The position numbers and the translations under genes were made by a program. Under the pieces are notes generated by a model. The model worked only from the letters and a program-made list of their open reading frames with translations, ran no database searches and was not told the origin of the DNA. Source: Claveliimonas bilis (GTDB taxonomy: Bacteria; Bacillota; Clostridia; Lachnospirales; Lachnospiraceae). From it: 64,000 nucleotides of DNA. The stretch spans positions 2,914,001 to 2,978,000 of the forward strand of contig NZ_AP027742.1 in NCBI RefSeq assembly GCF_030296775.1, read 5' to 3'. Below, one piece after another: positions 51,116-60,394 of this stretch (positions are counted from its first letter, which is position 1; the number at the start of each line of letters is the position of its first letter).

Positions 51116-53551
51116 CTACCGCTGCACCGCCAGCCTGATTTCTTTTTCTTCTGCCTCTGCCAACAGTGTCTTGTCCGGGTCAAAACCCTCTTCCAGCATC
51201 TTATCCGCTACAAGGTTCTGCAACGTAGACTGCAGAGTCCGACGAAGAGGTCTTGCTCCATAGCGGGGATCATATCCTTTTTCTGCCAGCACATCCACCG
51301 CCGCCTCGGAGATATGAAGATGGATTCCCTGTCTTTCCATTCTTTCTACAAATTTTTCTGCCATGTGTGCAGCGATCTTTTTCACGTCTTCCTCTTCAAG
51401 CTGCCTGAATACGATAATTTCATCCAGACGGTTCAGAAATTCCGGCTGGAATGTCCGTTTTACTTCATCCATGACCCGGCCTTCTATTTCATCGTTTTTC
51501 AGGCTGCTGCCCCGGCTGCGGTCTGTCACAAATCCAAGGGACGTTTTTCCTGTAATATCTCTTGCTCCCACATTTGATGTCATGACAATGATGGTATTTT
51601 TAAAGCTTACCAGTCTTCCCTGGGCATCTGTCATCCTTCCGTCATCCATGATCTGAAGCAGCGCATTCCAGACATCGGGATGCGCTTTTTCGATCTCATC
51701 AAAAAGAAGAATGCTGTAGGGATGTTTTCTCACCTGTTCTGTCAGCTGACCGCCCTCATCGTGACCTACATATCCCGGAGGTGAACCGATCAGTTTCGAC
51801 ACCGTATACTGCTCCATATATTCTGACATATCCAGACGGATCATGGCATTTTCATCCTGGAACAGCACTTCGGCAAGAGCCTTGCAAAGTTCTGTTTTTC
51901 CTACTCCGGTAGGTCCGAGGAAGAGGAAAGAACCGATGGGCCTTCCGGGATCTGCCACACCCGTCCGGCCGCGCCGGATCGCACGGGCCACTGCCTTTAC
52001 CGCCTCATCCTGCCCTATCACTCTTTGGTGCAGGGATTCTTCCAATGTACGCAGTCTCTCCTTTTCTTTCATCGTCAACATTGTGACCGGGATTCCTGTC
52101 CACGCTGATACGACTGCTGCGATATCTTCTCCTGTGACAACTCTTCTTTGCTGTTCCTGCCACCGCCTTATCTCATCTTCCCGCTGTTTTTTCCATTCAT
52201 TCTCCCTGTCTCTTAAGACAGCTGCCTTTTCATACTCCTGACGCTTTGCAGCTTCCTTTTTCTCCTTCTCCGCCCGGCTGATGGCATCTTCCAGCTCCTT
52301 AAGTCCGGCAGGTTCTGTCATACACCTGGTACGGATACGGGACGCCGCTTCATCCAGAAGATCTATCGCCTTGTCCGGCAGGAAACGGTCCTGAATATAG
52401 CGGCTCGATAGATGAACCGCTTCCTGAAGCGCTTCTTCTGTAATCGTCAGACCATGAAACTTCTCATACCGTTCCTTCAGTCCTCTCATGATCAGCAGAG
52501 CGTCTTCTTCTTTTGGCTCCTCCACCGAAACAGGCTGGAAACGCCGCTCCAGAGCAGCATCCTTCTCAATATGCTTCCGATATTCCTCACGGGTCGTCGC
52601 CCCTATAATGCGCAGGTTTCCTCTGGCAAGAACCGGCTTCAGCATATTGGCCGCATCCATGGCGTCACTGGTTCCGGCTCCCGCTCCCATGATCATATGA
52701 AGCTCATCCAGGAAAAGGATAATGCTGTCATCTCTTTGCGCTTCTTCCAGAAACTTCTGCATACGCTCTTCAAAATCTCCCCGAAATCTGGTTCCTGATA
52801 TCATTCCCACCAGATCCACAGAGACAATTTTCTTATTTTTCAAATGAACCGGAACATTGCCGGCGGCAATTCTCTGGGCAAGCCCTTCCACCACTGCCGT
52901 CTTGCCGACTCCGGGTTCCCCTGTCAAAACCGGATTATTCTTTGTCCGTCGCGACAGTACCTGAATGAGGCGATCCACCACATCCTCCCGGCCGATCACC
53001 GGATCATACTCATCCTGCGACGCTTTTTCCGTCATATTTTTTCCAAACTTCCAAAGCAGGGAATCTCCTTCTTCCTCTGTTTCTTCCATTTCTTCTTCCC
53101 AAAAAAGCTTCTGGTTCTGATTTTCCTCCAGGTCTTTTTTCAAGTCTTCCAAAGAAATATCAAAGGACGCAAGAAGCTGCGCGGCAGCGCTTTCTTTTGC
53201 CCCTGCAATTCCATAGAGAAGATCTTCCGGTTCTGTTTTCTCATGTCCGGCTTCTTTTGCCCGATCCTGTGCAAGTCCCAGAACCGTATCCGCCTCCCCC
53301 GACATCTGGATCGCACGGGCCCCGATTCCGGAAGCCGCGCCATTGTCGTAACGGCTGATATATTCCCCGATCAGATTTGCATCAAGTCCATATTTCCCCA
53401 AAATCTCTGTGATAAATCCCGTCTCCTTTGCAAGGCCCCATAGAAGGTGCTCACTTCCAAGGAAACGATGTCCTTTCTCTTTCGCACACCTTAAAGCTTT
53501 CTGAAAAACGTTCAGCATTTGGGGACTGTACAGTTCCAAATTAACCTTCAT
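51116..53551 (-). CDS. clpC: ATP-dependent Clp protease ATP-binding subunit ClpC
   Basis: An 811-residue Clp/Hsp100 unfoldase. It has two Clp_N repeats (about 1-140; [20 protein letters not shown]), then AAA domain 1 with Walker A GEPGVGKT and Walker [10 protein letters not shown]. The UVR-containing M domain is around [20 protein letters not shown], and AAA domain 2 has [21 protein letters not shown] and the C-terminal D2-small domain. It feeds unfolded proteins to ClpP. ATG 53551 overlaps the mcsA-like gene by 11 bases. Missing beside it are ctsR and mcsB, usual operon partners in Bacilli. Confidence 0.9.
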   Translation of the reverse strand: MKVNLELYSPQMLNVFQKALRCAKEKGHRFLGSEHLLWGLAKETGFITEILGKYGLDANLIGEYISRYDNGAASGIGARAIQMSGEADTVLGLAQDRAKEAGHEKTEPEDLLYGIAGAKESAAAQLLASFDISLEDLKKDLEENQNQKLFWEEEMEETEEEGDSLLWKFGKNMTEKASQDEYDPVIGREDVVDRLIQVLSRRTKNNPVLTGEPGVGKTAVVEGLAQRIAAGNVPVHLKNKKIVSVDLVGMISGTRFRGDFEERMQKFLEEAQRDDSIILFLDELHMIMGAGAGTSDAMDAANMLKPVLARGNLRIIGATTREEYRKHIEKDAALERRFQPVSVEEPKEEDALLIMRGLKERYEKFHGLTITEEALQEAVHLSSRYIQDRFLPDKAIDLLDEAASRIRTRCMTEPAGLKELEDAISRAEKEKKEAAKRQEYEKAAVLRDRENEWKKQREDEIRRWQEQQRRVVTGEDIAAVVSAWTGIPVTMLTMKEKERLRTLEESLHQRVIGQDEAVKAVARAIRRGRTGVADPGRPIGSFLFLGPTGVGKTELCKALAEVLFQDENAMIRLDMSEYMEQYTVSKLIGSPPGYVGHDEGGQLTEQVRKHPYSILLFDEIEKAHPDVWNALLQIMDDGRMTDAQGRLVSFKNTIIVMTSNVGARDITGKTSLGFVTDRSRGSSLKNDEIEGRVMDEVKRTFQPEFLNRLDEIIVFRQLEEEDVKKIAAHMAEKFVERMERQGIHLHISEAAVDVLAEKGYDPRYGARPLRRTLQSTLQNLVADKMLEEGFDPDKTLLAEAEEKEIRLAVQR

Positions 53552-53909
53552 GGGCGCACACCTCCTTCTCCATCCGGGCAATATGATCCCGAAGCTGCGC
53601 CGCTTCCTCATATCTTTCCTGGGCCGCCGCTTCTTTCAGCTGAATTTTCAGGATCGAGAGCTGTCTCTTTTTCTTCAGTTCTGTATCAGCCTTCTCCGGA
53701 AATACTTTTTCCCCGAATTTTCTCGGCTCGGGCTGTCCCGGCCACCATCCGGAATAGTTCTGAAAGGCTTCTGTATATCTGGACGCCAGCGACTGCTGCC
53801 ACATTTTCTGCAGGCAGCTTTCACAGACGGAAAACTGGTACTCTGTATTCATATGATCTACATAAAAAATTCTGTCCGCTTCATTTTTATGACAAAATTG
53901 ACATTTCAT
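53541..53909 (-). CDS. McsA-like UvrB/UvrC-motif protein
   Basis: A 122-residue protein with an N-terminal zinc-ribbon-like half (CQFCHKNEADRIF, then CESCLQKMW) and a C-terminal UVR motif (LKEAAAQERYEEAAQLRDHI). This resembles McsA, the activator of the protein-arginine kinase McsB, though it has only two CxxC pairs instead of four. ATG 53909 follows AGAGGTGA by eight bases; the GTG upstream is weaker. It is translationally coupled to clpC. With no mcsB nearby it may act as a ClpC adaptor. Confidence 0.78.
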   Translation of the reverse strand: MKCQFCHKNEADRIFYVDHMNTEYQFSVCESCLQKMWQQSLASRYTEAFQNYSGWWPGQPEPRKFGEKVFPEKADTELKKKRQLSILKIQLKEAAAQERYEEAAQLRDHIARMEKEVCAHEG

Positions 53910-54143
53910 ATCAACTTTCACCTCTTTACATTTGTAACAAACATTTAATAGTTAAGTTTTTAATAATATAGTTCATAACAATATGAAAGTCAATATTCTG
54001 TCATTGTTTTTATATTTTTTTAATATTCTTGACAAATTCAGTATACAATTTCTCCTCCCCTTCCATCTTTGCGCGATTTACTCATGCGCTTACAAAAAAA
54101 GGCTTATATAATGCCATCATACGATAACGAGAGGAGTGATATC

Positions 54144-54893
54144 ATGCGTACGATCTTAAAAGCAGAACATGTAACAAAAGTCTATAACAAAGGGCAAAAG
54201 CCCAGCCTCCACAATGTGTCTTTCGACGTCTTCAAGGGAGAGTTTATCGGGATCATGGGCGCGTCCGGCTCCGGAAAGACAACGCTCTTAAATGTCCTTT
54301 CCACGATTGATAAGCCGACAGACGGAGAAATATTCATCAACAATGTCAATCTGAAGTCCCTGAATGATCTAAAGGCAGCAGATTTTCGACGGGACAATCT
54401 GGGATTTATTTTTCAGGACTATTTCTTACTGGACAGCCTGACTGTCTTTGAAAACATTGCAGTTCCCCTTACTTTACAGAAAGTACCTCCGAAAAAGATC
54501 GAAAAAACGGTAAACAGCCTGGCGCAGCGTTTTGGAATCGCTTCACAACTGGACAAATACCCCGGTGAGTTATCCGGAGGACAGCGGCAGAGAACATCAG
54601 CCGCAAGGGCCATCGTCAAAAATCCCGGTATTCTATTTGCAGATGAACCTACGGGAGCATTGGATTCCAATTCCGCAACAGAGCTTCTAAATACTCTGCA
54701 GGAAGCCAACAGGGATCTGCAGACGACTATCTTAATGGTGACCCATGATCCTTACGCCGCAAGTTTTGCAAACCGCATTTTCATCTTCAAAGACGGAGGC
54801 ATTGTGAAGGAACTGCAGAAAAGGGAAACTTCCAGGCAAGCCTTTTATGAACGGATCATAGAAGAAACCGCAAAACTGGACACCAACAGATAG
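54144..54893 (+). CDS. ABC transporter ATP-binding protein, BceA-like
   Basis: A 249-residue ATPase of the MacB/BceA family: Walker A GASGSGKTT (about 43-51), Q-loop FIFQDYFLLD, signature LSGGQRQRTSAARAI, Walker B ILFADEPTGALD and switch His in MVTHDPYAA. ATG 54144 follows GAGAGGAGTGATATC. With the FtsX-like permease encoded 11 bases after it, it forms an antimicrobial-peptide resistance or lipid-II-cycle protecting transporter of the BceAB type. The cargo (bacitracin, lantibiotic or other) is not deducible. The upstream 235-base gap holds no gene I can see. Confidence 0.88.
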   Translation: MRTILKAEHVTKVYNKGQKPSLHNVSFDVFKGEFIGIMGASGSGKTTLLNVLSTIDKPTDGEIFINNVNLKSLNDLKAADFRRDNLGFIFQDYFLLDSLTVFENIAVPLTLQKVPPKKIEKTVNSLAQRFGIASQLDKYPGELSGGQRQRTSAARAIVKNPGILFADEPTGALDSNSATELLNTLQEANRDLQTTILMVTHDPYAASFANRIFIFKDGGIVKELQKRETSRQAFYERIIEETAKLDTNR

Positions 54894-54904
54894 GAGGAAT
54901 GGAC

Positions 54905-56926
54905 ATGAATACGTTTTCTATGGCTGTAAAAAATCTTAAGAAGAACCTTTCTTTCTATTCTTTATATCTGGTGTCCGCCGCTTTTGTCATCACCGTATTT
55001 TTTGCCTTCACTTCTTTTTCCGTCAATACGGTAATGCTGGAAAAAATTTCTACAGACGGCAGGGTAGAAACCATGTGTCATACCATCTCTCTTTTCCTGA
55101 TGGTATTTGTGGTTTTTTATATGGCTTATTCCAACCGATTCTTTTTGCGGCGCCGGACAAAGGAGCTGGGCATTTATGCTCTGTTGGGATATCGAAAGGC
55201 CGATATTTTATCCCTGCTGACTTTTGAAAATCTTTTGATCTGTTTTGGCGCATATATTTTAGGAATGTCAGCCGGCGGTCTCGTGCATAAAGGAATTGTC
55301 TGTTTCATCAATCATCTGCTCCATTTAGGAATTGATACTTCCCGGATTCCCTTTTGGAATTTTTCCGCCGTATCCAGAACAACGCTCTTTGTATCTGCAG
55401 TCGTTTTGGTATTGAGCCTTTCTAACGCACGTTTCCTGTACAAAACAACATTGATGAATTTAGTACGTTTTGAAAAAAGCGCGGAAAAAAAGATGCGCCT
55501 CCGCAGATTTCCTGCACTTCTGGGATTTCTTATGATCACAGGCGGATATATCCTTGCCCTGAATATCCTTCGGGGAAATTGTTCTCTGTGGATCCGGGCA
55601 GGATTCTATCAGACAGGTCTTCTGACCTTGTTCCTTGTAGTCTGCGGAACCGTATTATTTATTGCTTCTTTCCTTCCCTATATGATGGAACGGAGCAAAA
55701 AGCAAAAGCGGAGGTTTTACACCGGCACAAACATCATCACGACACCGAATTTTATTTACCGGATCCGCTCCAATGCCAGGACATTGATCATGCTCACTTT
55801 GCTGTCCGCGGCCGTCCTGACAATCTCCAGCGTCATGGCACTGACGCTGTACTATCCGGCAGCTGCCGTGTCCCGCATTGCTCCGTCAGAAATTGAATTT
55901 AGAATAGAAAAGGACGGTCAGATAAAGGCTATAGAGCAGATACTGAAAAAATACGTTCCCGATACCCAGGACATTACTCTGACGAGAACAGATATATACA
56001 ACGTCACCTCTGATTCCGAAAATCTTCCGGCGGAATATTATTTAGGGTCTGCCCAAAACGAGGCGGATCAAAAAACGCTTCTCAGAGAAGCCGGATTTGA
56101 ATGTATTTCCTATTCTCAATATGCAGAATTACTGGAAGCCCAAGGAAAAAAATCTGCACCGGATCAGCCTGGCGCCCTGTCAGATGATGAATGTATCTTG
56201 ATAAAATATCTTCCGGATGAAGATAACCAAAGCGAAAAAGGAGACCAATATGTTTTACAGACAGGCAATCGAGAAAAAACAGTCACTGTAAAAGCAGTAT
56301 CCCTGGATAATGCCATCTCTTTTGCAAACAGTATCGGAACACTCGTAATCAGCGACAGCCTGTATTCGGAAATAAGCCAACACCAGACGCCGTCCGCAAG
56401 TATTGTGAGTTTAAACGGAAGGCCACTGGAAAACAACGAAGAATTGTATCAGGCATTATCGGATTACCTGGATGGCAGCCCCTATCTGCAGGGAAATTCT
56501 CACAGGGTAAACGAACTGATGTATCTGAACAGCTCCACTTTTCTTTTGATCGGTTTCCTTGTTGCCCTTTTCTTTATCGCAGTTGGGAGCATTTTATATT
56601 TCAATAATCTCTCGGCCGTAATAGATTCCAGAGCAGACTATGAGATCCTGGGAAAAATGGGATACAGAACGAGTCAGATCAGACGGATCATCAGAAAACA
56701 GACCTTAACCTTTTTCGGCATACCTTTTATTCTGGGGCTCTTAGACTGTATCTTTGCAACGATCGTTTACAAGATCGGACTGATGCAGAATATTTTAGGA
56801 AATTCTCCAAGCCAATACGTTCCTGTCATAATCGCAGTTTTACTGACAGCTTTGATATACGGCATATATTACTTCCTGACTGTCCGATCATGTTACAAAG
56901 CAGCTAAAATCTGCTATAATACATAA
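54905..56926 (+). CDS. FtsX-like ABC transporter permease, BceB-like
   Basis: A 673-residue permease with ten membrane segments: one, then groups forming FtsX domains (about 15-250 and 535-670). A large extracellular domain (about 320-530) lies between segments 7 and 8, as in BceB. The opening MAVKNLKKNLSFYSLYLVSA and the RRRTKELGIYALLGYRKADIL loop are characteristic. ATG 54905 has AGGAGG seven bases upstream; an ATG two codons earlier overlaps the site. The extracellular domain is where peptide antibiotics are sensed in family members. Confidence 0.88.
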   Translation: MNTFSMAVKNLKKNLSFYSLYLVSAAFVITVFFAFTSFSVNTVMLEKISTDGRVETMCHTISLFLMVFVVFYMAYSNRFFLRRRTKELGIYALLGYRKADILSLLTFENLLICFGAYILGMSAGGLVHKGIVCFINHLLHLGIDTSRIPFWNFSAVSRTTLFVSAVVLVLSLSNARFLYKTTLMNLVRFEKSAEKKMRLRRFPALLGFLMITGGYILALNILRGNCSLWIRAGFYQTGLLTLFLVVCGTVLFIASFLPYMMERSKKQKRRFYTGTNIITTPNFIYRIRSNARTLIMLTLLSAAVLTISSVMALTLYYPAAAVSRIAPSEIEFRIEKDGQIKAIEQILKKYVPDTQDITLTRTDIYNVTSDSENLPAEYYLGSAQNEADQKTLLREAGFECISYSQYAELLEAQGKKSAPDQPGALSDDECILIKYLPDEDNQSEKGDQYVLQTGNREKTVTVKAVSLDNAISFANSIGTLVISDSLYSEISQHQTPSASIVSLNGRPLENNEELYQALSDYLDGSPYLQGNSHRVNELMYLNSSTFLLIGFLVALFFIAVGSILYFNNLSAVIDSRADYEILGKMGYRTSQIRRIIRKQTLTFFGIPFILGLLDCIFATIVYKIGLMQNILGNSPSQYVPVIIAVLLTALIYGIYYFLTVRSCYKAAKICYNT

Positions 56927-56955
56927 CCAAAGAACCATCAGGGGAGGGAAAATGA

Positions 56956-58521
56956 TTGAAAAGCCCGGCTATTAAAATTTTACTGTTTATAAATCACATT
57001 TTCATCATCTTACTTTTAGGCGTCACAGCAACCGACGCACCGCCTTTATCTGTTCAAAACACTGTGCCTCTTCTGCTTGCCACATTACTGCTTGCCGACA
57101 TCACTTATATTGCCTCCTGCAATGTGAAGGAAAACTCTGTTCTTTTTCTATTCTGCGGTCTATTGGCGGCGGATAGCTGGTACCTGCTTTTTGATTCAGG
57201 GACGCAGCCGGCAGACAGTATATTCTTCCGGGTCCTTGGTCCCGTTATCATGTACCTTTCCCTTAAATTCTGCTTTTTATTTTTATTTCAGGGATATAAC
57301 TATAAGCTCAAAAAGATCACCGACATTTTAATTCTCCTTTTCTGTATCAGTGCTGCCGCCGGCGCTTTTCTTTCTGATACCATATACGCCTGGGCTTATG
57401 GGATTCAATTTACGGGAAGCATCCTTTGCTTTGCCATGATTCTTTTACATCATCGAAAAAGAGTGAGTTTCGTTTTGCGGAGTGAAAAACGCCCCATTCT
57501 TTTCTCACTCTTTATTACAGCGGCTACTTTTGGAATCTACTATGTGATGACCAGAAATATCGAAAATCATATCGGAAATTTCGGCGTTTATATTGTGGTG
57601 CTGATCTTTTCACTGAGCGTTCACGGCATTATTCTGAAAGAGAAAAACAGCATTCCCTTATCCGCCGTATTCAGCCTGAAACAGCGGCTGCTCCTCGGCG
57701 CTGTCAGCCTAAGCGTTTTATGTATGGTCTGCCTTGCATTTAACAGCTCCTTCACTTTGTTTCTTCTTTTGAATTTGCTGCTGGCATTGATTTTCTTCTG
57801 CAATATTTTATTAGGGGAAAATCTGAAACACAAAAAGAACATTGCCGCCGCCCCCGGCAGATATGCCCTGGCATTAGACAGATTAAAACAGGAAGAAAAC
57901 CTGAAAGCAGAATTTGCAAATTTCCTCCACGATGAAGTGTTGCAGGATCTATTGTCCGTAAAAAATATGACCCCCAAAAGTTACCGTCCGGAAATACAGG
58001 ACATTATGATCGAGACTCTTGACAACTTAAACGTCCGCATCCGCAATCAAATGCAGGATTATCACCCGGTCATCCTGAAAACACTTACGCTGAAAGAAAA
58101 CTTAATAAGTCTCATCGAAAATGTTTCCGCCGCATTTCCCCAGCGGAGTCTGAAAGTGTCCTTTGATTGCCCTGATACCCTGTTCATTGCAGAGCCGTAC
58201 GATCTATTAGTGTACAGACTGATAAAAGAACTTTTAACTAATATCTACAAGCATTCCGACGGAACTCACGCATGGATCACCGTTTCTTCGAAAAAAGATA
58301 CGGTAAATCTCAGCGTCTGTGATAACGGGAGCGAAAATCCTCTGAACGAGAAATTCGAAACCAACAGCCCACTTTGGCATAAAGGAATTTTTTCCATAAA
58401 AGAACAGATTTCGGACTTAAACGGAACCATGTCTATTTCCGACAATATCCCTCATGGGGTCCGGATCGAGATTTCATTTTTGATGAAAGGAGATGTTTCT
58501 TATCAATATTTTGTTAGTTGA
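56956..58521 (+). CDS. Sensor histidine kinase, NarX/LiaS-type
   Basis: A 521-residue membrane kinase. Residues 1-290 contain about eight to nine hydrophobic segments. Then come a HisKA_3-type dimerisation helix with the phospho-His H325 in FLHDEVLQDLLSVK and a HATPase domain (N-box LTNIYKHSDG, G-box VCDNGSEN). Translation begins at TTG 56956 with GGGGAGGG upstream; the nearby ATG is out of frame. It overlaps the response regulator gene by 29 bases. Position after the BceAB-like genes suggests it reports on the same antimicrobial compound. Confidence 0.85.
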   Translation: MKSPAIKILLFINHIFIILLLGVTATDAPPLSVQNTVPLLLATLLLADITYIASCNVKENSVLFLFCGLLAADSWYLLFDSGTQPADSIFFRVLGPVIMYLSLKFCFLFLFQGYNYKLKKITDILILLFCISAAAGAFLSDTIYAWAYGIQFTGSILCFAMILLHHRKRVSFVLRSEKRPILFSLFITAATFGIYYVMTRNIENHIGNFGVYIVVLIFSLSVHGIILKEKNSIPLSAVFSLKQRLLLGAVSLSVLCMVCLAFNSSFTLFLLLNLLLALIFFCNILLGENLKHKKNIAAAPGRYALALDRLKQEENLKAEFANFLHDEVLQDLLSVKNMTPKSYRPEIQDIMIETLDNLNVRIRNQMQDYHPVILKTLTLKENLISLIENVSAAFPQRSLKVSFDCPDTLFIAEPYDLLVYRLIKELLTNIYKHSDGTHAWITVSSKKDTVNLSVCDNGSENPLNEKFETNSPLWHKGIFSIKEQISDLNGTMSISDNIPHGVRIEISFLMKGDVSYQYFVS

Positions 58522-59113
58522 CGATCATGCCCTTTTCGCCAAAAGTCTGGCGATCGCATTAGAAGAATATTCCGAGATCGAGCATTTCATCATCACACAG
58601 GAAACAGAAGGCCTGTCAGATCTTGTGCTCCGGGAACATATTGACATTGCCCTGATGGACATTAACCTGGGAAAATTAAGCGAAAACGACGGACTGACGC
58701 TGGCCCGGCGCTTATTGAAAGTCATTCCGGATTTAAAAATTATCATCCTTACCGGCTACGACCTGCCCGTTTACCGGCACGAAGCAAAAAAATCCGGCAT
58801 ATCCGGATTTCTCAATAAAAATATAAATCCTGATAAACTACTGGATTCTATCCTCTCAGTTTATCATGGCCGCTCCTGTTTTCCGCCGGACGAAAACGAA
58901 CCGGTTATCGAAGAACTGACCAACACGGAAAAACAGATCCTGCAGTTAATTTCCTCCGGGAAAAAGCGTAAAGACATCGCAAAAGAACTCTATATCAGCG
59001 AACGGACACTTTCCAATCATTTACAGCATATTTATGAAAAACTGGGCGTGACTTCTTCCATCGAAGCAGTTGCCAAGGCGTTTCAAATGGGGTATATTGC
59101 GCCTTTGGGGTGA
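58493..59113 (+). CDS. LuxR/NarL-family response regulator
   Basis: A 206-residue regulator. The receiver domain (1-125) has the acidic pair in LLVDDHALF, the phospho-Asp in ALMDINLG (about residue 55) and the Lys in FLNKNI. The LuxR-type HTH at 145-206 includes ISSGKKRKDIAKELYISERT and LSNHLQHIYEKLGV. The ATG 58493 abuts AAAGGAG, so a start a few codons later is possible, but the receiver domain begins at once. It overlaps the kinase gene. It probably controls the BceAB-like transporter genes. Confidence 0.9.
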   Translation: MFLINILLVDDHALFAKSLAIALEEYSEIEHFIITQETEGLSDLVLREHIDIALMDINLGKLSENDGLTLARRLLKVIPDLKIIILTGYDLPVYRHEAKKSGISGFLNKNINPDKLLDSILSVYHGRSCFPPDENEPVIEELTNTEKQILQLISSGKKRKDIAKELYISERTLSNHLQHIYEKLGVTSSIEAVAKAFQMGYIAPLG

Positions 59114-59147
59114 GGGGCGGAATAAGCCCATTGCCTCAACTCTGCCA

Positions 59148-60239
59148 TTATCTGAATCTGTATTTTCCTTTTCCATGACCGGATACTGGCACAATGACTT
59201 CATGCTTTACCAGTTCCTTCAAAAATTCTGATGCTCTGGAGGCCTTAATGTCAATTACCTTCATCACATCCGAACGTCCGAAGATCTCCTGACCAGGAAA
59301 TGCCTCGCGAAGCTTTAAGATATGTCTTGCCGTTTTGGGGTGAAATAACTCTCCAATGTCCGGTTTCAATTCTCCAATGTCCGGTTTCAATTCTCCAATG
59401 TCCGGTTTTTTTACTTTTTTGAAAGTACCACTGATATGCAATGTCCGATTATGAAGCGGATGATTTTCATCCAACAAAAGATTTCTTAAAAACACCTCCA
59501 GAAATTCTGTCGTCTCGTGTGTACCATTTTTCAGGTCATTATAGTTAGCTCGAACAAGAGCATTACGAAAGTACCACGCATTCTCTGCAAAAATATCATT
59601 TGTTACGTCAAAACCAAGGGTCTTCAAATATTTGATGAAGAACACTGCCGTAGTTCTGGTATTCCCCTCTTCGAACACGTGAATCTGCCATAATTTTGAA
59701 ATAAATACCGCAAGATGACGAATGATCTCATCCATGGAAAGATTTTGATAAGAGAACTTTCTTTCTTCTGAAAAATCATAATCCAAAGTCGCCCTCAACT
59801 CTGTGGCACTTCCATAGAGTACAGTTGCTCCATCAAGCACCCACTCTTTCTTTGTGATATTGTAATCCCGGATACACCCTGCATGAGGATAGATGCCATT
59901 AAACAGCTTTCTGTGAATAGAAAGATATTGGTTTGGCGTGAAGCTGAACGCTTTCTCTGAAAGAAGCTCCGCAATTCTGACAGAGACCTTATCCGCCTCC
60001 TCTGTGCGATCTGACGCATTGCGAGCAGGATTCTCTTCATAATAGTCATACAGAAGCGCATTTGCCTCTTCAAAGGATATCTCCCCCTCAATATTACGGA
60101 CAGCTGTATGCACCAGATATTCAGATGTTTTCAAACCATCAACAGCCTGAAGGCCAATGGCAGTATGCCATGCATACCCCTTATCCCGTTTATCCGGTTC
60201 TGACTCTCTGATATATTCTTTAAAAGGATCTTGGTTCAC
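59148..60239 (-). CDS. Fic family protein with internal heptad repeat
   Basis: A 363-residue Fic-domain protein, an enzyme class that transfers AMP or other nucleotides to proteins. The catalytic loop is HVFEEGNTRT (consensus HPFx[DE]GN[GK]R): the His, acidic residue, GN and Arg are kept, but Pro is Val and Gly/Lys is Thr. An IEG sequence in NIEGEISFEEA recalls the inhibitory helix of class II Fic proteins, but the expected Ser/Thr is missing. Then comes three-times repeated KPDIGEL (encoded at 59351-59413) and a C-terminal wHTH-like part. It starts at GTG 60239, after GGAGGTGA. No separate antitoxin gene was seen. Confidence 0.82.
   Translation of the reverse strand: MNQDPFKEYIRESEPDKRDKGYAWHTAIGLQAVDGLKTSEYLVHTAVRNIEGEISFEEANALLYDYYEENPARNASDRTEEADKVSVRIAELLSEKAFSFTPNQYLSIHRKLFNGIYPHAGCIRDYNITKKEWVLDGATVLYGSATELRATLDYDFSEERKFSYQNLSMDEIIRHLAVFISKLWQIHVFEEGNTRTTAVFFIKYLKTLGFDVTNDIFAENAWYFRNALVRANYNDLKNGTHETTEFLEVFLRNLLLDENHPLHNRTLHISGTFKKVKKPDIGELKPDIGELKPDIGELFHPKTARHILKLREAFPGQEIFGRSDVMKVIDIKASRASEFLKELVKHEVIVPVSGHGKGKYRFR
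59351..59413. repeat. Three 21-bp tandem repeats inside the fic gene
   Basis: Three near-exact copies of a 21-base unit (CTCCAATGTCCGGTTTCAATT) encode KPDIGEL repeated in frame. Copy changes would alter only linker length. Too few copies and no spacers, so this is not a CRISPR array. Confidence 0.85.
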
Positions 60240-60394
60240 TCCATCTCACCTCCATTTTCTGCCCAACAATATGAAAAAAGTATACCACCTGTTCTCCAAG
60301 GTCTATCCCCTTGGGTAAAGCAATTTCCACATACCCATTCTGCGGAAACAGAAACATACAGTCATTTTACCCAGAATCGGAAGAAGTCCTTGAT

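Noticed and set aside
59351-59413. CRISPR-like repeats
   Set aside because: Three contiguous 21-base copies without spacers that code in frame for a protein linker.
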